Of a DNA stretch of 64,000 nt, positions 54,106 through 62,445 are shown piece after piece (the first letter of the stretch is position 1; each line of letters opens with the position of its first letter). The DNA lies in NCBI GenBank assembly GCA_038323835.1, contig JBBQHI010000017.1:7453-71452 (forward strand), written 5' to 3'. The DNA is from JACVRW01 sp038323835. GTDB taxonomy: Bacteria; Actinomycetota; Thermoleophilia; Solirubrobacterales; Thermoleophilaceae. The translations under genes were made by a program, and so were the position numbers. The notes beneath the pieces are model-generated. The model was not told the origin of the DNA. It was given only the letters and a program-made list of their open reading frames with translations, and did no database searches.

Positions 54106-54659
54106 GTGGTGCTCCCCTCGAGGTCGGCGGTGGCGATGGCCACCTCGTCGGTGCCGTCGATCTCCTCGACGCGAACGTTCACTCGCTCGAACGCGGAGGT
54201 GGGCAGGTTCTTCCCCACGTAGTCGGGCCTGATCGGCAGCTCCCGATGGCCGCGGTCGGCCAGCACCGCGAGCTGGACCTGCCGCGGGCGTCCGTAGTCG
54301 AAGAGCGCGTCGATCACCGCCCGGACCGTGCGGCCGGTGTAGAGCACGTCGTCCACCAGCACGATCGTGGTCCGCTCGACGGGGAAGTCGATGTGCGAGG
54401 CGTGCACCACGGGCTGCGAGTCGGGCGAGCGCAGCCGGATGTCGTCGCGGTAGAAGGAGATGTCCACGTCCCCGAGCGGGACGGGCTCTCCGACAAGCTC
54501 GGCGACGAGATCGCGAACGCGCGCTGCCAGCACGGCGCCACGACGGTGGATCCCGACGACCGCGACCTCTTCGCCGCCCGTCTTCTCGACGATCTCATGA
54601 GCGATGCGCACCAGGGTGCGCCTCACGTCGTCGCGGTCAAGGACCGTCTTCTCGATCAA
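54102..54659 (-). CDS. pyrR: Pyrimidine operon regulator PyrR / uracil phosphoribosyltransferase
   Basis: Type I PRT-fold RNA-binding regulator of 185 residues. VAVVGIHRRGAVLAARV and the PRPP loop VLVDDVLYTGRTVRAVID are diagnostic. It binds a specific loop in pyr mRNA when UMP is high and has UPRT activity. Start is TTG with GGAAGGGA 8-15 nt upstream; an ATG just ahead is out of frame. A PyrR-type RNA loop overlaps the leader, giving direct autoregulation of the operon. Confidence 0.94.
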   Translation of the reverse strand: MIEKTVLDRDDVRRTLVRIAHEIVEKTGGEEVAVVGIHRRGAVLAARVRDLVAELVGEPVPLGDVDISFYRDDIRLRSPDSQPVVHASHIDFPVERTTIVLVDDVLYTGRTVRAVIDALFDYGRPRQVQLAVLADRGHRELPIRPDYVGKNLPTSAFERVNVRVEEIDGTDEVAIATADLEGSTT

Positions 54660-54674
54660 GCCACATCCCTTCCT

Positions 54675-54688
54675 GGCCTCTCAGGACC
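54675..54688 (-). promoter_or_regulatory. PyrR-binding RNA loop in the pyr leader
   Basis: GGTCCTGAGAGGCC on the minus strand matches 12 of 14 positions of the PyrR recognition consensus ARUCCNGNGAGGYU. Flanking CCAGG/CCAGG pairs imperfectly around it, giving a stem-loop with a mismatch. It ends 5 nt before the ribosome-binding GGAAGGG, so PyrR binding could block translation, as proposed for mycobacteria. No terminator/antiterminator is visible. Confidence 0.65.
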
Positions 54689-54714
54689 TGGTTAAAGGAA
54701 CCTCGGCGAGGCTA

Positions 54715-55662
54715 TCAGCCCGCCGGGACACCGCGTGCGTCGTCCGCCCGCACGTGGACGGGCTCGCCGCGCTCGGGAAACGGGATCTGGACCGAGTCGA
54801 AGTCGCGCGGCACGATTACGCGCTCAAACGCCTCGCGGGCCTCATCGCGCACCTCCCCGCCGCCGTAGCGCATGGACAGGTGCGTGAGCGCGAGCATCGT
54901 CACCTCGGCCGCAGCGGCCAGGTCGGCGGCACCGAGCGCCGTGGAGTGGCCGGTCTCCGCCGCCCGTGCGGCCTCATCCTCGAGAAACGTGGCCTCGTGG
55001 ACGAGCAGGTCCGCGCCGAACGCCACAAGCCGCGTCATCTCGCAGGGGCGCGTGTCGCCGGCAAGCACCACCTTCCGCCCGCGCCGGGTCTCCCCCATCA
55101 CCTGCTCGGGCGCCACGCCGTTCACGGTCTCCCCCCGCTGGAGGCGACCGAAGTCGGGTCCCGGAGTCACGCCCAGGCCCGCGGCCCGCTCGGGATCGAA
55201 GTGGCCGGGCCGCGGGTCCTCCACCAGTGCGTAACCCAGAGCCCGCGGTCCGTGGTCCACCGCGTAGGCGGCGATCCGGTAGCCGTCGCGGTCCAGCTCC
55301 TCGTTGGCCTCGAGCTCCACCAGCGACACCTCGAAGGGCAGGTTGCCGACGATCGGCGCGAGGATCCCGAACAGCCGCTTCAGGCCCGGGGGCCCGTACA
55401 CGGTGAGCGGGCGCTCGCGCTGGCGCAGGCCGAAGGTCTTCATCATCCCGGGCAGCCCGAGCACGTGATCCGCGTGAAAGTGGGTGAGGAAGATCTCCTC
55501 GAGCTCGACCAGTCCGGTGGAGCGAACGAGCTGGCGCTGCGTGCCCTCGCCGCAGTCGAAGAGCAGGCGATCGCCGCCCCGCCGCACGAGCGTGCTGGCC
55601 AGGCCGCGGCGCGCGGTGGGCGCCGAGCCGGCGGTGCCGAGGAAGACGACGTCGAGATCCAT
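54715..55662 (-). CDS. rnz: Ribonuclease Z (tRNA 3'-processing)
   Basis: Removes 3' trailers from tRNA precursors that lack encoded CCA, and the tRNA-Arg in this window lacks it. Metallo-beta-lactamase fold with FLGTAGSAPTARRG, the zinc motif FLTHFHADHVLGLPG (about residue 60), GDTRPC, VHEATF and THLSMRYGG. Length 315 is normal. It is on the same strand upstream of pyrR. Confidence 0.92.
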   Translation of the reverse strand: MDLDVVFLGTAGSAPTARRGLASTLVRRGGDRLLFDCGEGTQRQLVRSTGLVELEEIFLTHFHADHVLGLPGMMKTFGLRQRERPLTVYGPPGLKRLFGILAPIVGNLPFEVSLVELEANEELDRDGYRIAAYAVDHGPRALGYALVEDPRPGHFDPERAAGLGVTPGPDFGRLQRGETVNGVAPEQVMGETRRGRKVVLAGDTRPCEMTRLVAFGADLLVHEATFLEDEAARAAETGHSTALGAADLAAAAEVTMLALTHLSMRYGGGEVRDEAREAFERVIVPRDFDSVQIPFPERGEPVHVRADDARGVPAG

Positions 55663-55696
55663 GCGCCCCTATCTTGACCTTCGTCCGGGCGGCCCG

Positions 55697-56200
55697 TCAG
55701 TCGAGGTTAACGAGCTCGAAGCGCACCACGCCATCGTCCACGGTGCCCACCGCCATCGTGTGATTGGGCGCGCGACGGCGCTCGGTGGGGCTGCCCGGGT
55801 TCAGGATCTGGAACCCCTCGTGCGCCTCGTGGAGGGGCAGGTGCGAGTGCCCGAACACCACCGCGTCGGCGCGGTCGCCGAAGGTGCGCCGCAGGCGCTC
55901 GAAGCGCTCCGGCCGCGGGCCGGCATCGTGGACCATGGCGATCCGCGCCCCCGCGGCTTTCACGATCCGCTCCGCGGGAAGGGTGCGGCGCAACTCATCG
56001 CTGTCGATGTTGCCGTGCACGGCGGCCACGGGCGGCCCGATCGCCTCGAGCTCCCGCAACATCGGGGCGCCGGTCAGGTCCCCCGCGTGGAGAAGCAGGT
56101 CCGCGGCCGCGATGCGCTCCACGCAGGCGTCCGGAAGCCGCCGCGCGCCGCGCGGGAGGTGGGTGTCGGAGATCACGGCGATGACCACCCGGCACAGCAT
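55697..56200 (-). CDS. YfcE/MJ0936-type metallophosphodiesterase
   Basis: A 167-residue calcineurin-like phosphoesterase with the ordered metal motifs VISDTHLPRG, LLHAGDLTG, VHGNIDSDELR, MVHDAG and FGHSHLPLHE. The family hydrolyses phosphodiesters; the true substrate is unknown. The start chosen is the ATG in MLCRVVIAVISD. It lies next to rnz on the same strand and is divergent from the tRNA gene. Confidence 0.88.
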   Translation of the reverse strand: MLCRVVIAVISDTHLPRGARRLPDACVERIAAADLLLHAGDLTGAPMLRELEAIGPPVAAVHGNIDSDELRRTLPAERIVKAAGARIAMVHDAGPRPERFERLRRTFGDRADAVVFGHSHLPLHEAHEGFQILNPGSPTERRRAPNHTMAVGTVDDGVVRFELVNLD

Positions 56201-56253
56201 GACGGCGACGGGCGCCGCCCGCCCGCGGGCCACGGCCGTAGAATCGCCCTCGG

Positions 56254-56326
56254 GCGCCCGTAGCTCAGTGGATAGAGCGCTGCCCTCCGGAGGCAGAAGT
56301 CGCAGGTTCGAATCCTGCCGGGCGCG
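56254..56326 (+). tRNA. tRNA-Arg (anticodon CCG)
   Basis: A complete cloverleaf: acceptor GCGCCCG/CGGGCGC, D-arm GCTC/GAGC, anticodon stem CTGCC/GGCAG with loop CTCCGGA (anticodon CCG, reads CGG), T-arm GCAGG/CCTGC with TTCGAAT. Discriminator G, no encoded CCA. Its 3' half is duplicated at 63795-63844, so the tRNA is the integration site of the downstream element. Confidence 0.97.
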
Positions 56327-56332
56327 TCACAC
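56283..56332 (+). repeat. Left attachment site (attL), 50-bp direct repeat
   Basis: Identical over 50 bp to 63795-63844 and, after one mismatch, over a further 11 bp. It covers the tRNA-Arg from the anticodon loop to 6 bp past the gene. This is the classical signature of tyrosine-recombinase integration into a tRNA 3' end. The left copy restores a full tRNA. Confidence 0.95.
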
Positions 56333-56337
56333 AAAAG

Positions 56338-56359
56338 CCCCGCTAATGCGGGGTTTTTT
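56338..56359 (+). terminator. Rho-independent terminator after tRNA-Arg
   Basis: CCCCGC-TAAT-GCGGGG followed by six T, 12 bp after the tRNA. The T-run contains the integrase stop codon on the other strand, so the element brought this terminator with it. The sequence after attR differs at this point. Confidence 0.85.
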
Positions 56360-57596
56360 AATGTCCGGAGAGCCCGTCCGGAAAGCCAGGGACGGCCCCC
56401 GGAAGGCCGCTAGTGCCCATTGGTGCCCAATCAGTGCCCGCCACGAGGGCCTTCAGCCGCCCCCGTTCGTCCGGGTCGCGGTGTATCGCATGGGCGTACA
56501 CCCGCAAGCTGAACGCCGGGTCTGTGTGGCCGAGCTGGCCCATCAGGTGCACCGGATCGGACCCCAGGGCCACCAGCAGCGACGCATAGGTGTGCCTCAG
56601 CTTGTGCGGCGTCAACCCTTCCGGTAGGGGCACCAGTCCGTCGCGTTCGAGGTTGGTGTTGGCCCGCCTTACCGCCACGTTGAACACCCTGGCCCGCACA
56701 TTGTTCTTCGACGGCCTGCCACCGTCGCGGGTGGCGAACACGAACCCTGGGCCGGGTGCCCTGACCCCGGCCTTCAACGTCGCCAGTTCGTCCCTCAGCG
56801 GCGGCAGCAGGTCGATGTAGCGGCGACCGGCGTCCGTCTTTGCCTCCCGCACGTTCAACCTGCCCGCCGCGAGGTCAACGTCCCGCCACCTCAGTCCGCA
56901 CAGCTCCTCTATCCGCAACCCGGCGAACACGAAACAGGCGATCACCGCCCTCCTCGGGACGTGGCGGCGGTCGTGACGTGCTTCGGTGTCCAGTTCCCCC
57001 GCCGCTGCCAGCAGGGCCTCCACCTGCTCGGCCCGGTCGAGCCACACGGCCCTCGGTTTCGACACTTTCAGCTTGCGGCGTCTCGGGTTGACCCTGAGCG
57101 GGTTGCGGGCCACGAGCTCCCGCTCCTCGGCCACGTCGAGTATCTGGCCGAGCCTGACGAGTGTCTTGTTTACCTCCCCCGGACTGAGGCGTCCCTCCCG
57201 GACCTTGCGGTCCCGGTAGCGGTCGACCTCCGCCACCGTGATTTCGGACAGCCGGTGGGCGTGGAAGACCGGCAACAGGTGGTCGGTCAACTGCCACCGG
57301 TAGCGGTCCACCGTGGCGGGGGCGAGGCCACCGGACACCGAGTCGAGCCACGAGGAGGCGAACTCGTGGAACGTCGGCTCGGATACCGGCACCGGCTCGG
57401 GCGGGGCGGGTTTCCACAGTCCACGGGCCACGTCGGCCATGACGTTCCGTAGTTCCCGTTCGGCGCGTTGGCGGTCCCACCCGTCGGTGCCGAACGTGAC
57501 GTATTCGCGCCGTCCGTAGGCGTAGAACCGGGCGGCGTAGGTGGTTCCGTTCCCGGTGCGTTTCTCGACTATTTGGCCTGTTGCGGGACGTGCCAT
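56358..57596 (-). CDS. int: Tyrosine-type site-specific integrase
   Basis: A 412-residue phage integrase. The N-terminal arm-binding region has ARFYAYGRREYVTFG, the SAM-like core-binding domain is at about 70-155 (FHEFASSWLDSVSGGL), and the catalytic domain follows. It has Arg in CFVFAGLRIEELCGLRW, His/Arg in TPHKLRHTYASLLV, His in MGQLGHTDP and nucleophile Tyr in SLRVYAHAI. Start ATG overlaps the upstream small gene (TGATG). It is complete and next to attL, so excision may be possible. Confidence 0.93.
   Translation of the reverse strand: MARPATGQIVEKRTGNGTTYAARFYAYGRREYVTFGTDGWDRQRAERELRNVMADVARGLWKPAPPEPVPVSEPTFHEFASSWLDSVSGGLAPATVDRYRWQLTDHLLPVFHAHRLSEITVAEVDRYRDRKVREGRLSPGEVNKTLVRLGQILDVAEERELVARNPLRVNPRRRKLKVSKPRAVWLDRAEQVEALLAAAGELDTEARHDRRHVPRRAVIACFVFAGLRIEELCGLRWRDVDLAAGRLNVREAKTDAGRRYIDLLPPLRDELATLKAGVRAPGPGFVFATRDGGRPSKNNVRARVFNVAVRRANTNLERDGLVPLPEGLTPHKLRHTYASLLVALGSDPVHLMGQLGHTDPAFSLRVYAHAIHRDPDERGRLKALVAGTDWAPMGTSGLPGAVPGFPDGLSGH
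56412..56439. repeat. Three AGTGCCC-type sites beside attL (possible arm sites)
   Basis: AGTGCCC, GGTGCCC and AGTGCCC begin at 56412, 56422 and 56433, spaced 10-11 bp, about one helical turn. Related motifs occur beside attR. They lie within the integrase coding end. The pattern resembles integrase arm-type binding sites (inference). Confidence 0.45.
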
Positions 57597-57808
57597 CAGA
57601 CGCTCCTGTTCCACGGTGCGATACCCACCTCGGCGTAGGCGGCGTCCCAGAGCCACTCAGGGCACCCCAGCCATTTCACGATCATTCCCTCCGCGACCTT
57701 CAGGTCGGGGACGTGGCGGCGGCGGACCAGCACGCCGTCGGTGTACAACCGAACCTCCCACCAGCCGCCCGTGGTGTCCAGACTCGCATCGTTCGTCAGG
57801 TTGGCCAT
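57596..57808 (-). CDS. Small protein, integrase operon
   Basis: A 70-residue Trp-rich alpha-beta protein (GWWEVRLYTDGVLVRRRHVP; WLGCPEWLWDAAY). Translationally coupled to both neighbours by TGATG overlaps. Position directly upstream of int would fit an excisionase or directionality factor, but no HTH is visible; function unknown. Confidence 0.6.
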   Translation of the reverse strand: MANLTNDASLDTTGGWWEVRLYTDGVLVRRRHVPDLKVAEGMIVKWLGCPEWLWDAAYAEVGIAPWNRSV

Positions 57809-58026
57809 CAGTCCCCCAGCTCGGGGTCGGAGTCCGAGCACGCGGCCAGGAAACCCGACGCGGCGGACAACAATTCGAACGCCCAGCCGGACACGCTGGA
57901 GGCGGTGGCGTCGGGTGCAACTCGGGCCCCACGGTCGAGCGCCCGGTCGATCTCGGCGACGGCGATTTTTGCCCTAAACCTCAACGCATCCAGGATCTCG
58001 GGCGGGTTAGGATTCTCGGCTGGCAT
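57808..58026 (-). CDS. Small helical protein, first gene of integrase operon
   Basis: A 72-residue protein beginning MPAENPNPPEILDALRFRAK, with two predicted helices and an acidic end. No known domain. Overlaps the next gene as TGATG, forming a three-gene operon with int. The longer in-frame start would add an Arg-rich leader lacking a ribosome-binding site. Confidence 0.55.
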   Translation of the reverse strand: MPAENPNPPEILDALRFRAKIAVAEIDRALDRGARVAPDATASSVSGWAFELLSAASGFLAACSDSDPELGD

Positions 58027-58305
58027 GGAGTCGTACCTCCGTGTCCGGGGGCGGCACCGTTTACGCGGTGGCCGCCCCATTTTGTTTGGTGGCTGGGGGC
58101 ATCCTACGCCCACCCGTCCGCGGAGGGCAAGGGGCGTCAGAACGCCCCTTCAGCCGGCGGGCGATCGCCGTGTCGGCAACTCCGCGCGTGTTTGGGGTAG
58201 CGCCGTCTGTTCGGTCGGGGTACGCTGCCCGGTCAGCGGCATCGCCGGCCTGTGGTCGGACCCAAAGCCGGGAGCTACTAAAGGCCGCTGGAGGAGAACG
58301 TTCCG
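58027..58305. other. Divergent promoter spacer of the element
   Basis: 279 bp between the integrase operon and the exported repeat protein. It must hold the promoters of both. A CATTTTGTTTGG AT-rich patch is at about 58078-58090. GGAGGAG lies 9-15 nt before the downstream ATG. I see no clear operator or RNA gene. Confidence 0.4.
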
Positions 58306-59145
58306 ATGCTTTCCAAACTGTCTCGCCGGTTGTCCTACGCCAACGTGATGTCCACGATCGCGGTGTTCGGGGTCCTGGCCGGCGGCACCGCCTACGCCGC
58401 AAACACGATCGGCAGCACAGACATCATCGACGGCCAGGTCAAGTCCGTGGATGTCGGGGACAACGAGATCAAGTCCTCCGACGTCAAGGATGAGTCGTTG
58501 ACGACGTTCGACGTGTCGACGTTCCTCGGCCAGGACGTCGTGGACGGGACGCTGACCGGTGCCGATGTCGGGGACGGAACCCTTACTGGATTCGACCTCG
58601 CCGAGGAAAGCATTGGTGGCAACGACATCGCCAACGGAAGCATTGGTGGCTCCGACGTCGCTGACGGCAGCCTCGGTTCCTTCGACATCCTCGATAACAA
58701 TCTCACTGGTAACGACATCAATGAGGCGACCTTGGCAACGACCACGACCGTGGGGATCGCCGGGGGGCCGACGGACGTGACCCTCCCCGCCGACGAGACG
58801 TTCGGGAAGGTGGCGAGCAGGGTGGTGCCGGCGGGCAGCTACGCAATTATCGCATCGGCAAACGTCAGAAGCTTCTTCTCCTTCCCGGGCGACAACTTCA
58901 CCACGGGGGCCTGTGAACTGCGGGCCCCCGATGGGGCGGTTCTCGGCAGCGCGATTGAGAACCTTTATACGACGGACGACCTTGCCCAGTGGGTTTCGTT
59001 GTCACTTAACGGAATGGCGCTGGGGGTACCGGCCGGCGGCGGCGAGATTGGCCTCTACTGCAAGGTTGCCAGTGGGCAGACCTCAACCCGGAGAGCTAAC
59101 GGCCAGATGCTGATCCTGCAGTTCGACGGAACTAGGCCTTTCTAG
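58306..59145 (+). CDS. Exported beta-helix-like repeat protein of the element
   Basis: A 279-residue protein with a GGAGGAG ribosome-binding site. The hydrophobic helix in VMSTIAVFGVLAGGTAYAA forms a signal or anchor. About 20 imperfect pentapeptide-like repeats follow (residues 27-145; D-[IV]-x-[ND]-G pattern such as DGTLTGADVGDGTLTGFDL) and a C-terminal beta domain of about 120 residues. It shares this plan with the chromosomal protein at 18248-18979. It may be a surface or virion-associated protein. Function unknown. Confidence 0.65.
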   Translation: MLSKLSRRLSYANVMSTIAVFGVLAGGTAYAANTIGSTDIIDGQVKSVDVGDNEIKSSDVKDESLTTFDVSTFLGQDVVDGTLTGADVGDGTLTGFDLAEESIGGNDIANGSIGGSDVADGSLGSFDILDNNLTGNDINEATLATTTTVGIAGGPTDVTLPADETFGKVASRVVPAGSYAIIASANVRSFFSFPGDNFTTGACELRAPDGAVLGSAIENLYTTDDLAQWVSLSLNGMALGVPAGGGEIGLYCKVASGQTSTRRANGQMLILQFDGTRPF

Positions 59146-59353
59146 ATGCCAAATCGTGTGGTCACGAAGTGCGTGCCGCCGTTCATCTACAACACCAACG
59201 AGTAGCCGACTGAGTAGGCGATCGGAGTTCGCATCGCCGAGGGTGTGACGACCGTCCGAGGGTGCGGGGGAGCGGACCGAAAGGTTCGCCCCCCGTCCCC
59301 TTCTAGGTCGACGGGCCGTTTCGCGCAGCACCCACCGGCGACAAGCAGGGTCG

Positions 59354-60825
59354 TCACCAGGCCTCCACGAGCGGGCCGTCCCACGCCACCGGCTGTGACG
59401 TGGCCTCGTCCACCGCCATCGCCAAGGCCACACACCCGTCGATCGCCTTACGGGACTTACGCTTCGAGATCCGCCACCCCCGGTCCGTCTGGGCGGCCAC
59501 AGCAGAAAGCACATGCCGGCGTAGAACAGGGTCGCCATCGTGGACCAACCGACCGTCACGGATCAGCTCCAACAAAGTGGCCGAAGCAGGAGCCATCTTG
59601 GCGTGCCCCTGGTCGAAGTCGATCATCATGAGGCCGCGTTCCTCGAGCTCTTGGGCGGACTCGCGGAACATGGCGCGGTCGAACGCCACCGACTTGACCT
59701 TGTAGCGGTCCGCCGCCTCCACGATCCGGGCCCGAGCCTCGTGGGTGGAAACGGTGTGCTTCTCGTCCGGTTCCCCGATCCACTGTTCGACGTGAAGGAC
59801 GTTGTCCACCCACCCGGCCACCACCACCGCCGACGAGTCCTTCTGACCTCCGATGTCCACCCCCAGGAACACCTCTGGCCGGGCTTGAGGGCCACGGTGC
59901 CGGCGCACGCGTCCCAATCCGTGGGTGACACCCACGAGTCGTCCGCCTCCGTCCACCTGTTCAAGTGATACCGCTCGAACTCGAAGCGAGGCACCTCCCG
60001 GTAACGGCGGAGGATCGCCTCCAACATCCCGAACCGTTCCGCGTGCGGATTGCATGACAACACCGCCGCCAACAGCCCGCCCTCGGTGTCCAGGTCGAAC
60101 CCTTCTGGGGCTTCGAGCCAGTCGAAAAGGAACCCGTCGTCCTCTATCTCGCCCGACTGGATCTTGTGCCCGTGGTCGTAGAGACGGCCGAGCAGGGTCT
60201 CCTTGTCGGACCCCGCCGTGGAGATCGCCAGCGACCAGCCGTCCCGGCGTTTCGCCAGTCCGTTCTCAATCACCAAATGGACCCTCTCCTTGCCCCCGGT
60301 CCACTCGTGAAGCTCGTCGGCCAAAAAGAACGTGGGTCGCAGGCCGTCGTTCGTCCCCGCTTGGGCCGCCACACGGAACATCCGCCCCGGACCGTCCACC
60401 CGCAGGATCTCCGTGTCGAAACACTCAAAAAACGGGGCCAAAGGACCCTCCGAAATCATCGCCTTCGCCGCGCCGAACAAAAGGTCAGCCTGCTCGAAGC
60501 TGGCCGCAGCCACCGGGATCTCCGGGGCCTTCGGAAACCCATGCTGACCGGCCAACGCCAACTCGACACAGCCGATGGCGGCTGCCAACTCTGTTTTGCC
60601 GTCCCCCTTCGGGCGTCCACGGAGCACCCGGCTGTACTTCCGTCGGCCATCGGGACGGAGCTCGTAGGTGCGCCAAATGAACCGCCGCTGCTCCGGGGTC
60701 AGGCGGAACGGCTGGCCGTAGAAATCCCCGGAGGAGTGAACGAGGTTCTGTTCGATGTAGGAGCACACCAACCCACCCCGCGAAGGGGGCGGATCAGACG
60801 GCCTCGAGGCGGGGGTCGGGCCCAT
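59354..60825 (-). pseudogene. Phage terminase large subunit, frameshifted
   Basis: The ATPase half starts at the ATG overlapping terS. It has RGRPKGDGKTELAAA (Walker A) and FFLADELHEWTGGKERVH (Walker B). After VALKPGQ the reading frame is lost. The nuclease half continues in the -1 frame from PEVFLGVDIGGQKDSSAVVV to the end. A one-base loss near 59870-59885 explains this; no convincing slippery site is seen. It may be inactive or the result of a sequence error. Total coding length (about 490 residues) fits a complete gene otherwise. Confidence 0.85.
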
Positions 60826-61285
60826 CGTCCACCTCCATCTCCGCGTTCATCTTCTGCAAAGACCTCCGGGCCGTGGCGAACTCCACCCCCAGCTGCAACC
60901 TGGCCTTCGGGGTCAGGCCGAAACGGTCCTCCAGCGCCCTCACAGCACCCTCCAGGTCCGTTATGTATCTGGCGGCCGGGTTCAACCTCGCCTGGCCCTG
61001 GGAGCCCGCCACGAACCGCTCCCTACCCACCGCACGCGTGGCCCGCTCAATCTCGTCGTAATAGGAGAACAGGCGGCGAAGGGCCGGCGTGTCGGTGTCG
61101 GGTTCCGCCACCGAGGAGAGCTCCGAACCCCAGAAGGCATCCCACCTCGTGCGGGTGATCTTCAACCACGCCCGGTCGGAGCCCGGACCCTTCTGGGGTA
61201 CGGGGTGTGTAGGGGTAGACACCAGCCCCAGTTCCGGGGTGTTGCGCCGCTGACGACGCCCCACGGGCTCCCTGGTAGGGGCCAC
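60794..61285 (-). CDS. Phage terminase small subunit (P27-like)
   Basis: A 163-residue DNA-packaging recognition subunit. The C-terminal half has NPAARYITDLEGAVRALEDR, FGLTPKARLQLGVEF, the usual end of P27-type small terminases. The N-terminal part is Pro/Arg-rich. Overlaps terL by 32 nt, the standard terS-terL order. Confidence 0.8.
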   Translation of the reverse strand: MAPTREPVGRRQRRNTPELGLVSTPTHPVPQKGPGSDRAWLKITRTRWDAFWGSELSSVAEPDTDTPALRRLFSYYDEIERATRAVGRERFVAGSQGQARLNPAARYITDLEGAVRALEDRFGLTPKARLQLGVEFATARRSLQKMNAEMEVDDGPDPRLEAV

Positions 61286-61310
61286 TCAACCGCCCCCGCC
61301 AACCACGGTC

Positions 61311-61418
61311 CTACCAGTGGATCTGCGAGACCGCCATAACCAAGATGAACACGAAGGCCAGAAACGCCTGGAACCACAAGATGCGCACGCCGGGACGGTT
61401 CCGATCAGCCCACGGCAT
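61311..61418 (-). CDS. Small membrane peptide
   Basis: A 35-residue frame, MPWADRNRPGVRILW followed by a strongly hydrophobic FQAFLAFVFILVMAVS and IHW end. The form is that of a single-helix membrane peptide. GGTGG precedes it. It sits upstream of terS on the same strand, where phages may keep a short lysis or envelope protein; no family is recognised. Confidence 0.4.
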   Translation of the reverse strand: MPWADRNRPGVRILWFQAFLAFVFILVMAVSQIHW

Positions 61419-61597
61419 TCGCTTCCACCAACCCACCTATCCATCCCCCCTAAGCACCACGAAAGTGACTCTACGCCTCCAAAACGCCCCGCGATGCGTA
61501 CAGAACCGAGGTGACGTAGGGGACCGTGTCCGCTGCCGGGAGGGTTGTGGATCTTCCCGCCCCCCTTGCGGGTGACGTGCGGGATACTCGGCGGGCG

Positions 61598-62017
61598 ATG
61601 TCGCGGGAGAACAGGCCGCAGGACGGACGCAAGCAGTTGGAGGCGACGCTGGACGCCCTCAACGCGCGGGACTTCGATGCGCTCACCGAGCTTCTCGACC
61701 CTGCGGTGGAGTTTCGCTCGATCCTTGGTGCTTCTGAGGGAGAGGCCGCGTACATGGGCATCGATGGCTTGCGGAAGTGGGCGGCGGAGGTAGACGCGGT
61801 CTGGGAGGACTGGCACCAGGAAGTGGTGGACTACCGCGAGGTGGGTGAGAGTCAGGCCGTCGCCGTCATCCGCGCTACCGCGAGGGCGAGGGGGAGCGGA
61901 CTGCCCCTCGACAGCTGTACCGGAAACGTGTTGACGCGACGGCACGGCAAGGGGTGGCGGATCGAGGCGTACTCCGATCCGCGCCACGCCCTCGAAGCCG
62001 TGGGGCTGTCGGAGTAG
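61598..62017 (+). CDS. NTF2/SnoaL-like protein A
   Basis: A 139-residue cone-fold protein: LEATLDALNARDFDALTELL then DPAVEFRSIL, a YMGIDGLRKWAAEV helix and the WRIEAYSDPRHALEAVGLSE end. The family binds or converts small hydrophobic molecules; substrate unknown. ATG chosen (MSRENRPQDG); it resembles the MSQEN start of its neighbour. The two genes are 3 bp apart and share the C-terminal AVGLSE. Confidence 0.75.
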   Translation: MSRENRPQDGRKQLEATLDALNARDFDALTELLDPAVEFRSILGASEGEAAYMGIDGLRKWAAEVDAVWEDWHQEVVDYREVGESQAVAVIRATARARGSGLPLDSCTGNVLTRRHGKGWRIEAYSDPRHALEAVGLSE

Positions 62018-62020
62018 CCG

Positions 62021-62416
62021 ATGTCGCAGGAGAACCTGGAGTGCGCGTCCCGCATGTACGACGCGCTGAACAGAAAGGACAAGGAGGGGCTGCTTCGAGA
62101 GATGGCCCCGGAGGTCGAAGGCATCGTCTACTTCATGCAATCTGAGGGAACCGTCTACAGGCGACATTCCGGCGTCCGCCGTATGTTCGACGAGGTGTTC
62201 ACTGTCTTCCCTGACTGGCACGCGGAAGTCGGGATAACCGAGTACGGCGACGTGCTGCTTACGGAGGTGCGCATGACGGCAACGGGTGCGAGTTCTGGTC
62301 TTGCCGTCGAGCAGACCGGTTGGCAGGTCTTGAGGTTCCGGGACCGCAAGGTCATCCGGTTCGACGGCTACGGAAGCCACGCCGAGGCCCTCGCAGCCGT
62401 GGGGCTGTCGGAGTAG
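62021..62416 (+). CDS. NTF2/SnoaL-like protein B
   Basis: A 131-residue cone-fold protein beginning MSQENLECASRMYDALNRKD, with VYRRHSGVRRMFDEVFTVFP and a GYGSHAEALAAVGLSE end. It is a paralogue of gene A, arranged in tandem with it. MSQEN-type NTF2 proteins are numerous in this bacterial class, so the pair was probably acquired from a host chromosome. Confidence 0.78.
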   Translation: MSQENLECASRMYDALNRKDKEGLLREMAPEVEGIVYFMQSEGTVYRRHSGVRRMFDEVFTVFPDWHAEVGITEYGDVLLTEVRMTATGASSGLAVEQTGWQVLRFRDRKVIRFDGYGSHAEALAAVGLSE

Positions 62417-62445
62417 GGCCTCGTTCACCACCGGCCTCTCCTTGA

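Noticed and set aside
55764..56627. Plus-strand frame containing GARSSVDRALPSGGRSRRF
   Set aside because: Translation of the tRNA-Arg gene and of antisense phosphodiesterase sequence.
59152..59205. Short frame after the exported protein (about 19 residues)
   Set aside because: Very short, no ribosome-binding site and no context; cannot be supported.
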